64,000 nt of DNA from Saprospiraceae bacterium (GTDB lineage Bacteria; Bacteroidota; Bacteroidia; Chitinophagales; Saprospiraceae). The position numbers and the translations under genes are program-made. Location of the stretch: NCBI GenBank assembly GCA_016709995.1, contig JADJLQ010000001.1, forward strand, positions 1,894,001 through 1,958,000, written 5' to 3'. Shown in pieces: positions 1-9,284 of this stretch. The notes below the pieces were generated by a model, which saw only the letters and a list, made by a program, of their open reading frames with translations, was not told the origin of the DNA and did no database searches. Each line of letters begins with the position of its first letter. Position 1 is the first letter of the stretch.

Positions 1-909
1 TTCTGCAGCATCACTCATTGGCATCCCTGTCACCAATCCATAGATCAATCCACTGGCAAAAGAGTCTCCACTTCCTACCCGGTCCACGATTCTTACCTCA
101 TAGCGCCTGGTATGATAAAACTCAGACCCGTCATACACCAGAGCACTCCAGCCATTGTCGCTGGCACTATGACTTTCCCGCAAAGAAGAGGCTATCACTT
201 TAAATCCAAATTTTTCTTTCATCTGTCTGAATACATCTTTAAATCCATCCAGGTTGAGCTCACCTTTGGTGACATCGGTGTGTGCTGCCTTAAATCCCAG
301 GGTGGTATCCGCATCTTCTTCATTGCCGATACATACATCTACATGTTCACAAAGCCTGGTCATCACCTGCCTGGCTTTTTCTTTGCTCCATAGTTTTTTG
401 CGATAGTTGAGATCGATACTCGTGGTGATCCCTTTTGCCTTGGCTGCTTTGAGCGCAGCCTCGGTCAGAGCAGCCCCTTTATCGCTCAATGCTGGTGTAA
501 TCCCTGTCGTATGAAACCAAACAGCCTCTTTTAAAATGGCATCAAAATCAAACTCATCTGGCCCGGCATCTGCGATGGAAGCACCAGATCGATCATAGAT
601 CACCTGAGAAGCCCTCATACTGGCGCCTGTTTCTAAAAAATAGATACCCAAACGATCACCGCCTTTAACTATATACTGTGTATCTACCCCAAATCTTCTC
701 AAATGATTGATGGCAGACTGGCCGATCGGATTGTCGGGAACTTTAGAAACAAAAGTACCTTGAAGTCCGTAATTACACAGAGCTGCTGCGACATTGGCTT
801 CTCCACCTCCATAAGTGACATCGAGGGTATCCGCCTGAACAAATCTTTTAAAATCTGGAGTAGATAATCTCAACATGATCTCCCCCAGGGTAACTACTTT
901 TTTTGACAT
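1..909 (-). CDS. kdgK: 2-dehydro-3-deoxygluconokinase (PfkB family), C-terminus cut by window edge
   Basis: Sugar kinase expected to phosphorylate 2-keto-3-deoxygluconate to KDPG, a late step of hexuronate breakdown in the cytoplasm. The reading frame is open from the ATG at 909 to base 1, giving 303 residues, so only the last few dozen residues are missing. PfkB features are visible: GGGEANVAAAL near residues 34-44 (substrate-binding region) and DRVGSGDSFASG near 276-287, where Asp282 is the expected catalytic base. It follows uxaC by 58 bases on the same strand, so it is read as the next gene of the galacturonate operon. KdgK rather than another PfkB kinase is inferred mainly from this context. 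Confidence 0.85.
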   Translation of the reverse strand, partial: MSKKVVTLGEIMLRLSTPDFKRFVQADTLDVTYGGGEANVAAALCNYGLQGTFVSKVPDNPIGQSAINHLRRFGVDTQYIVKGGDRLGIYFLETGASMRASQVIYDRSGASIADAGPDEFDFDAILKEAVWFHTTGITPALSDKGAALTEAALKAAKAKGITTSIDLNYRKKLWSKEKARQVMTRLCEHVDVCIGNEEDADTTLGFKAAHTDVTKGELNLDGFKDVFRQMKEKFGFKVIASSLRESHSASDNGWSALVYDGSEFYHTRRYEVRIVDRVGSGDSFASGLIYGLVTGMPMSDAAE

Positions 910-967
910 ATATGATTAATTAGTTTATTTTTTAGATTGACTTATAGTTGAAATTTTGATAAATGCT

Positions 968-2365
968 TTAAAATCCAAAATATGCTTTGGCATTATTATA
1001 GCATATATCCTGAATCATCTTTCCGATCCAGGGTATATCGTGAGGCAACTCTCCATTTGAAATGTCATTGCCAAATAGATTGCATAGAATTCTTCTGAAA
1101 TATTCGTGCCTCGGAAATGACAAAAATGACCGCGAGTCTGTAATCATGCCGACAAAACAGGATAACACACCCATATTGCTCAATACATTGATCTGATCAG
1201 TCATACCATCTTTTTGGTCCAAAAACCACCAGCCACTCCCAAATTGCATTTTGCCTTTAATCGTACCGTCCTGAAAATTACCGATCATGGTAGCAAAAGC
1301 AGCATTGAACACGGGATTGACATTATATATGATCGTTTTTGCCAGTTTATTATCTTTATCAAGTCGGTTAAAAAATTTAGACATGACTTCTATTTGAGGA
1401 TAATCCCCAATACTGTCTACGCCTATATTTTTACCCAATGTCGTGAGCAACCTACTATTATTGTCCCTAATAGCGCCCAGGTGAAACTGTTGTACCCACC
1501 CTTTTTCCCAATCCATGATAGCCAGTTCATATTGTATTGCTGATCTGAATTGGTTGGCTTCCACATCGTTGACTAAAAGACCACTTCTGGCCTTCGTAAA
1601 TATTCGACCCACTTCGCTGTCAGTGTAATCATCAGCATAAAGATATATCTGACCATGATCTGAGGCTTTACATCCTAATAAAGCAAAAGCATCATGACGA
1701 TGCCTCAAAGCAAGTAGCAGATCATCCCATTGCTGTATGGCTACTCCGGACATTTGCTCTAAACGGCTTATATATAGATTAAACTCACCAGGGTCATTTA
1801 TTCCCAATATGGCATCCGGCCGAAAAGTAGGCACCACTTGAATACCTATAGGTGCATTGGCCATTTTCCTATGATCTTCCAAGGCATCACATGGGTCATC
1901 CGTAGTGCCAACGACATGTACATTAAAATGCTTAAGTATAGTATTGGTACTCAGCGCTATTAGCTTTTCGTTGCCTTCATCATAGATTTCATCCGCCGTA
2001 TCAGGAGACAATATCTTTTGGATCCCAAATGGATTTTTTAATTCCATATGAGTCCAATGATATAATGGGTTTCTCATCACCTTTGGAGCAACTTCAGCCC
2101 ATTTTTTGAATTTCTCCCGGTCGGGAGCAGCTCCAGTGATAAAATATTCATCTACTCCGAGTGCCCGCATAGCTCTCCATTTATAATGATCCCCTTTGAG
2201 CCAGATCTGGGTGAGGTTTTCGAATACATGGTCATTGGCTATCTCATCAGGAGGCAGATGACAATGGTAGTCTATGATCGGCATGTCCTTGGCATAATCA
2301 AAATATAGCTCTTTTGCTGCGGGACTTTGCAATAAAAAATCGTCGTCTAAAAATCTTTTACTCAT
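968..2365 (-). CDS. uxaC: Glucuronate/galacturonate isomerase
   Basis: Uronate isomerase converting D-galacturonate to D-tagaturonate (or glucuronate to fructuronate) in the cytoplasm, the first step of uronic acid catabolism. The 465 residues match the usual family length of about 470. The N-terminal metal motif HCH lies at residues 34-36 after IIDY, and the family segment DPCDALEDH and the C-terminal stretch FPRHEYFRRILCNLFG are present. It sits 54 bases downstream of uxaB and upstream of kdgK, all on the minus strand, which fits the order of reactions. No sign of truncation. Confidence 0.95.
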   Translation of the reverse strand: MSKRFLDDDFLLQSPAAKELYFDYAKDMPIIDYHCHLPPDEIANDHVFENLTQIWLKGDHYKWRAMRALGVDEYFITGAAPDREKFKKWAEVAPKVMRNPLYHWTHMELKNPFGIQKILSPDTADEIYDEGNEKLIALSTNTILKHFNVHVVGTTDDPCDALEDHRKMANAPIGIQVVPTFRPDAILGINDPGEFNLYISRLEQMSGVAIQQWDDLLLALRHRHDAFALLGCKASDHGQIYLYADDYTDSEVGRIFTKARSGLLVNDVEANQFRSAIQYELAIMDWEKGWVQQFHLGAIRDNNSRLLTTLGKNIGVDSIGDYPQIEVMSKFFNRLDKDNKLAKTIIYNVNPVFNAAFATMIGNFQDGTIKGKMQFGSGWWFLDQKDGMTDQINVLSNMGVLSCFVGMITDSRSFLSFPRHEYFRRILCNLFGNDISNGELPHDIPWIGKMIQDICYNNAKAYFGF

Positions 2366-2419
2366 TGGGTATAAATATTAGCAGATGCATTACAAAACAC
2401 AATTATAGTGATTCTCTGC

Positions 2420-3904
2420 TTAATGAGGACCATCTGTCAGTGATCTGAATTGATTATAAATAGCGTCAGCAAAACCAGGTATGTCTGCGAGGTTACTCCC
2501 CCAGATTTGTTCTTTGGATAACCAATGGCGAATGGCTATAGCCGGCGATTGAGCCGCAAAATCTTCGAGGATTTTACCAGCTTTCGGGTCACGTAGTTCA
2601 AATTCAGGCACATCTGGCATGGATACCATGAGTGCATGTTGTTGAAGGCGGATGTGAAATAAAAGGTAAAAATAATAAGCATAACCTTCGGTACAATGCA
2701 CTGGCAACTGTTGATGTTTTTCGATATGCTTATATATCAATGGGATCACTCTCGCCTTTATTTTATCGGTATAATTCAAAGTGATGTCTTTCCAAAAGTG
2801 TTCAATATAAGGATTAGAAAATCTGTCCAAGACGGCCTCAGCAAATTGGTGGATGATATCCTCCTCGATTTCGACCGGTATACAAATGGATATCTCACTC
2901 ATCAGACTTTTGATCCAATCTTTAAAGTCCTCCTGCTGCATGGCCAGTTTCACCGTTGGATAGCCTTCCTTAATCGCTTTACCACATGCCAATATATGCG
3001 TAGCATTGAGCAGCCTTAATTTCAACTCTTTATATAATGTGATGTCCTGGACTATTTTTATACCTGAATCCTGGGTAGCAAAGGCGAGTTTATGTTTCAC
3101 AGTATCACCACCCTCTATCGCCCAAAGATGATACGGCTCAGACATGATAAGCAATTCATCCTTATATTGAAGTTTGTCGGTCAAAGTATCATATAAATCA
3201 TTTTGGGGTCTTCCCGGCACAATGCGGTCGACCAACGAATTACAAAAAACATTGCTCTTTTCTATCCATTGCTCAAAATCAAGACCCAATTCATTGTATC
3301 GGGCCAAATCGAGTACAAACTGTTTTAACTTGTCACCATTGTGTTCTACCAATTCCGTAGGTATGACGATCAAGCCTTTATCAGTCGAAGCTTGAAAATG
3401 AATAAACCGTTCGTATAAGTAAACGGTCAATTTGGCTGGAAAAGAATCCGGACAATAGCCTTTGACTATTTTTTCTTCTTTATACACCAATCCCTGCTCA
3501 GTGGTATTGGAAATCAATATCTCAATAGACGGGTCCACAGCACAAGCCAGGACGAGAGCCCATTGCAATTGTGCGGATAATACCCGGCTAATACTGGCAT
3601 TGATGATGTCTTTTTCATACACTTTTCCATTGACAATCCCTCTGATGGCTTGTGTATATAACATATTCTGACGGGAATAAGCACCGGTATCACCCTTGTC
3701 GGTAGATTTGACCACAACGACCCTCCCTTGGAATGCACCGTTTTTATTGGCTTGATCTATATAATAATCAGGCAATGCCCTTAACAAGACCCCAGTGCCA
3801 AATTGGATCACTTTTTCCTTAAATTCAAGCAATGCTGCATCAGGCACTTCTATCCTTCCCGACCTCCTGAGGTCTTCTAATATTACTTTTGATAATACTT
3901 CCAA
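2420..3904 (-). CDS. uxaB: Tagaturonate reductase (altronate oxidoreductase)
   Basis: NAD-dependent reductase of the mannitol dehydrogenase family that turns tagaturonate into altronate. It has 494 residues, close to the E. coli enzyme. Near residue 35 FGTGVLLRA marks the N-terminal nucleotide-binding region; STDKGDTGAYSRQ, ISNTTEQGLVY, LVDRIVPGRP and LRLLNATHILACGKA follow in the order seen in the family. The gene heads the uxaB-uxaC-kdgK run after a 20-base gap from the small NTF2-like gene. Altronate dehydratase (uxaA) and KDPG aldolase, needed to complete the pathway, are not in the window and may lie beyond base 1. Confidence 0.93.
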   Translation of the reverse strand: MEVLSKVILEDLRRSGRIEVPDAALLEFKEKVIQFGTGVLLRALPDYYIDQANKNGAFQGRVVVVKSTDKGDTGAYSRQNMLYTQAIRGIVNGKVYEKDIINASISRVLSAQLQWALVLACAVDPSIEILISNTTEQGLVYKEEKIVKGYCPDSFPAKLTVYLYERFIHFQASTDKGLIVIPTELVEHNGDKLKQFVLDLARYNELGLDFEQWIEKSNVFCNSLVDRIVPGRPQNDLYDTLTDKLQYKDELLIMSEPYHLWAIEGGDTVKHKLAFATQDSGIKIVQDITLYKELKLRLLNATHILACGKAIKEGYPTVKLAMQQEDFKDWIKSLMSEISICIPVEIEEDIIHQFAEAVLDRFSNPYIEHFWKDITLNYTDKIKARVIPLIYKHIEKHQQLPVHCTEGYAYYFYLLFHIRLQQHALMVSMPDVPEFELRDPKAGKILEDFAAQSPAIAIRHWLSKEQIWGSNLADIPGFADAIYNQFRSLTDGPH

Positions 3905-3924
3905 TGGTACCTTCCTTTATTTGA

Positions 3925-4356
3925 TTATATATTTTTGACTGCCTGTCTCCCTAATAATTTCCAACCCCCTTTTTCTTTTACCCACACCAACAATACTTTC
4001 AGGTTGGGATTGCCGGGAGCACCCCTATCCATAGTCTTGCAATCTATATTATGCCTTACTATTGCAGTTTTGCCTACGATAGCAATTTGCTGATCTGTTA
4101 CTTTGATCTCAACAAAATCGGATGCACCTGATAGCAGACTTTGTTGGAGGGAGGTTTTGGTATCAATATGACCACCGGAGTGACCGTAACTCAAATTGTC
4201 ATCAAGCATATCATCTAATCCAGCCCCGGTAGGATTGATCATTAGATCCACCCATTGGACTACCCTTTGCTCTAAAGCCATTTTATCCTTTACAGGGTTG
4301 GCCGTTAGATGGTTCGGCTCATAAGACAATAAGAGCAATGTGATTAAAACGTACAT
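3925..4356 (-). CDS. Secreted NTF2-like (DUF4440/SnoaL-type) protein
   Basis: A 143-residue protein with a short hydrophobic N-terminus (MYVLITLLLLSY), probably an export signal, followed by one NTF2-like fold. Typical family features are the segment LSYGHSGGHIDTK and the C-terminal strand VWVKEKGGWKLLGRQAV. No enzyme function can be assigned; such small domains are often found beside sugar catabolic genes. It is the first gene of the minus-strand uronate operon, 20 bases before uxaB, so it is probably co-transcribed with it. The fold assignment is fairly safe, the role unknown. Confidence 0.75.
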   Translation of the reverse strand: MYVLITLLLLSYEPNHLTANPVKDKMALEQRVVQWVDLMINPTGAGLDDMLDDNLSYGHSGGHIDTKTSLQQSLLSGASDFVEIKVTDQQIAIVGKTAIVRHNIDCKTMDRGAPGNPNLKVLLVWVKEKGGWKLLGRQAVKNI

Positions 4357-4736
4357 GATTTACAAGATTTTAAATGATCATCCAAGATGGTTAAATTTTA
4401 TGAATTAAAGAGCAGCTTTTAGATTTTTTGTAAATAATACTGATTTTTTTCTTAGTCGGTGAAATGTAATTCATCACATACTCCAGGAAATTCCGGCTAT
4501 ACCAATATTTCTAATCGCAATGCGACCATTTTGATAAAAACCAATACAATAAGTGATCTTCATTTGATTTTACGGGCCAAAAGCCCAAACTCGTTACAAC
4601 ATTTTTTTTTAATATGTTCATGAAGGGGGTGGCAAGTAAATCTTAATTATATTTACGATTAAAATTTGATGGCCGTTGTATTGCCTTCAAAACCAATTAA
4701 TTTATTGGACATTTTTTAAAAATATTAATTCTTATC
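4357..4736. other. 380-base divergent intergenic region between the uronate operon and the GH51 gene
   Basis: AT-rich and without any plausible ORF. It must contain the promoters for both directions. For the plus strand, TATATTTA at about 4649-4656 is one mismatch from the Bacteroidota -7 box, and TAAAATTTG lies slightly further on; neither has a convincing TTG at -33. No perfect TAnnTTTG was found in front of the minus-strand operon. No clear operator palindrome was seen, although co-regulation of pectin genes would be expected here. Confidence 0.4.
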
Positions 4737-6290
4737 ATGTCGAACAAAAAAATTATCAGTATTATACTTTTTAGTGCTTGCCTGGCTTTAGAGGCCATAG
4801 GACAAGCTCCGGTGAAGGTGGTTATAGATGGTTCCATGCCCTCCCACCAGATCAATCGTCATATTTATGGCCATTTTTCGGAGCATCTGGGTAGATGTAT
4901 CTACGATGGCTTTTGGGTATCAGACACGATGAAAGTAGCTAAGCAGGGTCGAATCAGATTGGATATCGTCGAGGCACTGAAAAAAATAAAAATCCCCAAT
5001 CTCCGATGGCCGGGTGGATGTTTTGCCGACGAATATCATTGGCGCGATGGTATTGGCCCCAGAGCTGCAAGGCCTACTATGGTCAATACTCATTGGGGTA
5101 ATGTGGTTGAAGACAATAGTTTTGGCACGAATGAGTTTTTAGAGCTTTGTGAGTTGCTCGGTACTGAAGCTTATATCGCAGGCAATGCCGGCAGTGGCAC
5201 CGTCCTGGAGATGTCTAATTGGGTGGAGTATCTCAATCATCCCGGGGGGAGTACATTGTCTGATCTCAGAAAATTAAATGGTCATCCAGCACCTTACAAA
5301 GTAAAGTTTTGGGGTGTGGGTAATGAGACCTGGGGATGTGGAGGCAATATGACTGCCGAGTATTATGCCAATGAATATAAGAGATATGCTACCTACGTGC
5401 GCAATTACCCAGGGGTGCCGATCAACCGAATAGCCAGTGGAGCAAATGGCGCTGATTACAACTGGACGGAGACCTTAATGAAAAATGTGGGACCTAATCG
5501 CATGTGGGGCACTACGCTCCATCATTATTCAATACCGAGCAATACCTGGGCTAAGAAAGGATCAGCCACCAATTTTACCGAAGGTGAGTATGCTACAGTC
5601 ATGAAAAATGCCTGGTTTATGGACGAACTGGTCACCCGACATTCCACTATCATGGACAAATATGATATGGATAAAAAAGTAGCCCTGGTCGTAGATGAAT
5701 GGGGGGTCTGGACTGATGTGGAGCCTGGCACAAATCCTGGATTTTTATATCAACAAAATAGCTTGAGGGATGCATTGGTAGCTGGTATGACCTTAAATAT
5801 TTTTAATAATCATAGTGATCGTGTACGCATCGCCAATCTTGCTCAGACGATCAATGTGCTGCAGGCACTGATCCTGACTAAGGGCAGAGACTTTCTTCTG
5901 ACGCCGACTTATCACATTTTCGACATGTATAAAGTACATATGGACGCTCAATATTTGCCGGTGCGATTTACTTCGCCGGATTATATGTTTGAAGGAATTA
6001 AAGTGCCCGCGGTCAATATCTCTGCTTCAAAAGATTCAATGAATGTAGTTCATATCTCTTTGGTTAACATTGATCCGACCAAGTCGATTTCACTTAGTTT
6101 AAGCTTGGCAGATATTAATTTTAATTCATTATCAGGCACTGTGGTCACTGCTGCCAACTACACTGATCACAATGACTTTGATGATAAAAACAAAATCTCG
6201 ATCAAACCTTTCAATGGTGCTAAAAAATCAGGTAGCAACCTCCTGATCACGCTTCCCTCCAAAAGCATCGTTATGCTAGAACTAAAATAA
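4737..6290 (+). CDS. Alpha-L-arabinofuranosidase, GH51 family, secreted
   Basis: Glycoside hydrolase releasing terminal L-arabinofuranose from arabinan, arabinoxylan or pectin side chains. A signal peptide ending near AIGQA (residues 1-24) indicates export, probably to the periplasm. GH51 motifs are clear: NLRWPGGCFADEYHW, GVGNETWGCGG with the acid/base Glu197, and VVDEWGVW with the nucleophile Glu321. The 517 residues are normal for the family. It faces the galacturonate operon across a 380-base gap and is followed 26 bases later by the cytochrome c-sugar dehydrogenase, consistent with a pectin-degradation locus. The start ATG is the only one before the signal peptide. Confidence 0.95.
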   Translation: MSNKKIISIILFSACLALEAIGQAPVKVVIDGSMPSHQINRHIYGHFSEHLGRCIYDGFWVSDTMKVAKQGRIRLDIVEALKKIKIPNLRWPGGCFADEYHWRDGIGPRAARPTMVNTHWGNVVEDNSFGTNEFLELCELLGTEAYIAGNAGSGTVLEMSNWVEYLNHPGGSTLSDLRKLNGHPAPYKVKFWGVGNETWGCGGNMTAEYYANEYKRYATYVRNYPGVPINRIASGANGADYNWTETLMKNVGPNRMWGTTLHHYSIPSNTWAKKGSATNFTEGEYATVMKNAWFMDELVTRHSTIMDKYDMDKKVALVVDEWGVWTDVEPGTNPGFLYQQNSLRDALVAGMTLNIFNNHSDRVRIANLAQTINVLQALILTKGRDFLLTPTYHIFDMYKVHMDAQYLPVRFTSPDYMFEGIKVPAVNISASKDSMNVVHISLVNIDPTKSISLSLSLADINFNSLSGTVVTAANYTDHNDFDDKNKISIKPFNGAKKSGSNLLITLPSKSIVMLELK

Positions 6291-6316
6291 TTTCATTTAA
6301 TCCATAATCTTTTATC

Positions 6317-7735
6317 ATGAGTTTCAGAATAACCTTATTCATCACAATATGTATCACCTGGATGCATTGCAAAAATGATACTTCCTCCACTCAAATGGCT
6401 GACACTGTCCATTCTGCAGATGTCGCGGAAGCTACCTTCAAAAAAAATTGTTCTTCTTGCCATGGCGATGATGGCAATGTCTTTGTAGACAGAAAATGGA
6501 AGCACGGCAATGCCAAAGATTCGATTATACAAAGTATCTCTAATGGATATCTCGCACTGGGGATGCCTGCCTGGGGATCTGTACTCAAAGCTGATGAGAT
6601 CAATAACCTCTCTGATTATCTGCTCGGGGCTATTGAAAACCGAAAGAAATTTGACTTTACCGATAGCGTCAAATCCAATATCTTCCAGCATGCTTCCATG
6701 ACCGTCAAATTAGATACGATAGCCAAAGGACTGAGCAATCCATGGGGTATGGCTTTCTTGCCCAATGGGGATTTTTTATACAACGATCGCAACGGCAATA
6801 TGTACAGACAGTCTAAAGGAGTGCAGAACCTGATCAAGGGAGTTCCACAGACAAGGGTAGAGGGCCAGGGTGGACTGCTGGATGTAGAGCTTCATCCAAA
6901 TTTTGCCACCAACAGCCTGATTTATTTTACTTATGCCAAATCCAAAGATTCTTTGTCTACCACTGCCCTTATGTGTGCAAAATTGGTTGGTAATACCCTG
7001 ACCAACCAAAAAGATATCTATGTAGCCGAACCCTGGAAAACGACCCGGATCCACTACGGTAGCCGCATAGCATTTGATAAAGATGGTTACCTGTTTTTAT
7101 CTTCCAGTGACCGGTTTCAGCATATGGATACCTTACCACAAAAACTGGACAATGATCTGGGCAAAGTCCATCGCATGAATGATGATGGGTCTGCACCTAA
7201 AGACAATCCTTTCGTCAATACTCCTGGCGCCAGGGCTACAATTTGGTCCTATGGACATCGAAATATTCAGGGACTTTTCTATGACGCAGCGACTGGGATC
7301 CTTTGGGCCAATGAACATGGTCCTCGGGGTGGAGACGAACTCAATATTATCCAAAAAGGCAAAAATTACGGCTGGCCGGTGATCAGCTATGGCATTAATT
7401 ATGATGGCAAAATCATGACACCTTATACCTCCAAAGAAGGCATGGAGCAGCCTTTGATTAAATGGGTGCCTTCTATCGCTCCAAGCGGTATGACTATCGT
7501 CACAGGAGATAAGTATCCTGCCTGGAAAGGCGATATACTTCTGGGATCTCTCAGGTTTAAATACCTCGACCGGGTACACCTGACGGGCGATGTGCCAGGT
7601 GATCAGGAGCCTTTATTAAAAAATGTAGGCAGATTGAGGTTTGTCAAAATGGGGCCAGATGGTTATATATATGTTGGTGTAGAGGACCCCGGTTTTATTT
7701 TCAGATTAGTCCCTTCAGAACCGCTGGCCCAGTAA
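6317..7735 (+). CDS. Lipoprotein with cytochrome c domain fused to PQQ-type soluble sugar dehydrogenase
   Basis: Two-domain periplasmic oxidoreductase. After a lipoprotein-like signal with Cys18 (TWMHC), residues about 38-110 form a c-type cytochrome with the haem motif CSSCH at 45-49. The rest is a six-bladed GSDH/Hhip-type propeller: LSNPWGMAFLPNGDF, RIHYGSRIAFDKDGYLF, WSYGHRNIQGLFYD and NEHGPRGGDELNII, as in PQQ-dependent glucose/aldose dehydrogenases. Electrons from sugar oxidation could pass to the fused haem. PQQ use is inferred from family; no pqq genes are in the window. It lies between the arabinofuranosidase and the isomerase gene on the same strand with gaps of 26 and 30 bases. Confidence 0.85.
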   Translation: MSFRITLFITICITWMHCKNDTSSTQMADTVHSADVAEATFKKNCSSCHGDDGNVFVDRKWKHGNAKDSIIQSISNGYLALGMPAWGSVLKADEINNLSDYLLGAIENRKKFDFTDSVKSNIFQHASMTVKLDTIAKGLSNPWGMAFLPNGDFLYNDRNGNMYRQSKGVQNLIKGVPQTRVEGQGGLLDVELHPNFATNSLIYFTYAKSKDSLSTTALMCAKLVGNTLTNQKDIYVAEPWKTTRIHYGSRIAFDKDGYLFLSSSDRFQHMDTLPQKLDNDLGKVHRMNDDGSAPKDNPFVNTPGARATIWSYGHRNIQGLFYDAATGILWANEHGPRGGDELNIIQKGKNYGWPVISYGINYDGKIMTPYTSKEGMEQPLIKWVPSIAPSGMTIVTGDKYPAWKGDILLGSLRFKYLDRVHLTGDVPGDQEPLLKNVGRLRFVKMGPDGYIYVGVEDPGFIFRLVPSEPLAQ

Positions 7736-7765
7736 TCGTCTTATTAACTTTATCGTATAAAAATC

Positions 7766-8611
7766 ATGAAAAAAGCAACCTTCATTTTATGTATACTGCT
7801 TGGCACAGTCACGCTATCGATTGCACAATCTTTTAGCAAAATGATGAAACCAAAACCAGCAATAGTATCCTATACTTTTCGAAAATCATTTGCCACGGAT
7901 ATGCCCGGCACTTTGGATTATATCAAATCGCTAGGCATTGACAGTATCGAATTTTCCAATTTGTTCAATCAAAATCCTCATGATATCCGCACGATGATCG
8001 ATCGACGAGGAATCCGATGCACCAGTTTCGGAGTGTCTTATGAAGATATGATGAATAAAAGATCTACCGTCATCGAAAATGCTAAGATATTAGGCGCTTC
8101 TTTTGTGCGTGTAGCCTGGATACCCCACGACAAACCCTGGGACCTGGAAACTGCCAAAAAAACAGCCGCGATATTTAATGAAATCGGCAAATCACTCAAA
8201 GACGCAGGTTTGACCTTCTGTTATCACAATCATGGATATGAATTTGAGCCATATGCCGGTGGCACCTTGTACGATGTGCTGATGAAAGAGACCAACCCAG
8301 AATATGTATCATTCGAGATCGACATACTCTGGGCTTTCCATCCAGGTCAGGATCCGGCCAAACTGATTAAAAAATATTCAAATCGGTACAAACTGATGCA
8401 TGTAAAAGATCTAAAAATCGGCATCAAAGGCGATCTGTCAGGCCATACTGCTACTGAAAACGATGTTACGCTTGGAACAGGCCAAATCAATCTCAAAAAA
8501 GTGATGAAGGCGGCTAAAAAGTCTTCTATAGAACATTTTTATATAGAAGATGAAAATGATAATTCCTGGACACAGGTTCCTCAGAGTATCGCATTTTTAA
8601 AAGGAAAATGA
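7766..8611 (+). CDS. Exported sugar phosphate isomerase/epimerase-like TIM-barrel protein
   Basis: A 281-residue protein with a signal peptide (MKKATFILCIL...LSIAQS) and an AP-endonuclease-2/xylose-isomerase-like TIM barrel. Metal-site segments of this superfamily are visible: YHNHGYEFEP, FEIDILWAFHPG, LMHVKDLKIG and FYIEDEND. The substrate is unknown; exported members are common in Bacteroidota beside sugar oxidoreductases. It follows the PQQ sugar dehydrogenase by 30 bases and is probably its operon partner. The domain call is firm, the reaction is not. Confidence 0.85.
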   Translation: MKKATFILCILLGTVTLSIAQSFSKMMKPKPAIVSYTFRKSFATDMPGTLDYIKSLGIDSIEFSNLFNQNPHDIRTMIDRRGIRCTSFGVSYEDMMNKRSTVIENAKILGASFVRVAWIPHDKPWDLETAKKTAAIFNEIGKSLKDAGLTFCYHNHGYEFEPYAGGTLYDVLMKETNPEYVSFEIDILWAFHPGQDPAKLIKKYSNRYKLMHVKDLKIGIKGDLSGHTATENDVTLGTGQINLKKVMKAAKKSSIEHFYIEDENDNSWTQVPQSIAFLKGK

Positions 8612-8629
8612 TTGCTTGTTATTAATGGA

Positions 8630-8637
8630 TAATTTTG
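8630..8637 (+). promoter_or_regulatory. -7 box TAATTTTG, candidate promoter of the first GMC dehydrogenase pair
   Basis: Exact match to the Bacteroidota consensus TAnnTTTG in the 97-base gap after the isomerase gene and 71 bases before the small-subunit gene. A TTG lies 15 bases upstream, somewhat closer than the usual 17-20. It suggests the dehydrogenase pair has its own promoter. Confidence 0.45.
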
Positions 8638-8708
8638 TAGCAACATTTTAAAGATTATACCAGCTTTTTCTGTTTAATTTTATTGTTTTCAATCAATCAA
8701 TTATATCA

Positions 8709-9224
8709 ATGATTAAAAGAAGAAAAGCTTTAAGCAACATTGCCACCGGTTTCGGCGCTATGATCACCCTGCCGGCATGGGCTACAAGATGGAATAAAAG
8801 TACTTTGAAAGATTATGCTTTTTTATCTCCTGATGATGATGCACTCCTGGCTGCCATCGTGGATACCATCCTTCCAAAGACAGATACGCCCGGGGCGAAA
8901 GAATTGGGTGTACCTCAACTTATACAAAAAATAGTCAAGGATTGTTATGATCGACCTGCACAAAACACCATGAGTATGGGGCTGGTGGTTACTGATGCAG
9001 TCGCATTCTCCGAATATGGCAATTCTTTTGTTCATCTTTCATCTGATCAACAATTGGCTGTCTTAAATAAAATGTCAGCTTCAGAATATTCAGATCAAAA
9101 GAATTTTTTCAATATGATCAAACGCATGACCGTTGATGGGTATATGGGTTCTGAATATGTCATGACCAACATCACCAAATACGAAATGGCCCCCAATCGA
9201 TATCATGGTTGCGTCCCTGTTTGA
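8709..9224 (+). CDS. Gluconate 2-dehydrogenase subunit 3 family protein (small subunit, Tat-type signal)
   Basis: Small partner subunit of a membrane or periplasmic GMC-type sugar dehydrogenase. The N-terminus MIKRRKALSNIATGFG resembles a twin-arginine signal, as is usual for this family, whose members help export and mature the flavoprotein subunit. The core segment LLAAIVDTILPKTDTPGAKELGV is the family hallmark; it has 171 residues. The GMC subunit follows 60 bases later on the same strand. A second homologous pair lies at 49084-51386 with the gene order reversed. Confidence 0.85.
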   Translation: MIKRRKALSNIATGFGAMITLPAWATRWNKSTLKDYAFLSPDDDALLAAIVDTILPKTDTPGAKELGVPQLIQKIVKDCYDRPAQNTMSMGLVVTDAVAFSEYGNSFVHLSSDQQLAVLNKMSASEYSDQKNFFNMIKRMTVDGYMGSEYVMTNITKYEMAPNRYHGCVPV

Positions 9225-9284
9225 TCCGGATTCTATTCAATTTGCTGACCAGCCTTCTTTTTAAACCTATCAATCATTCGACAC

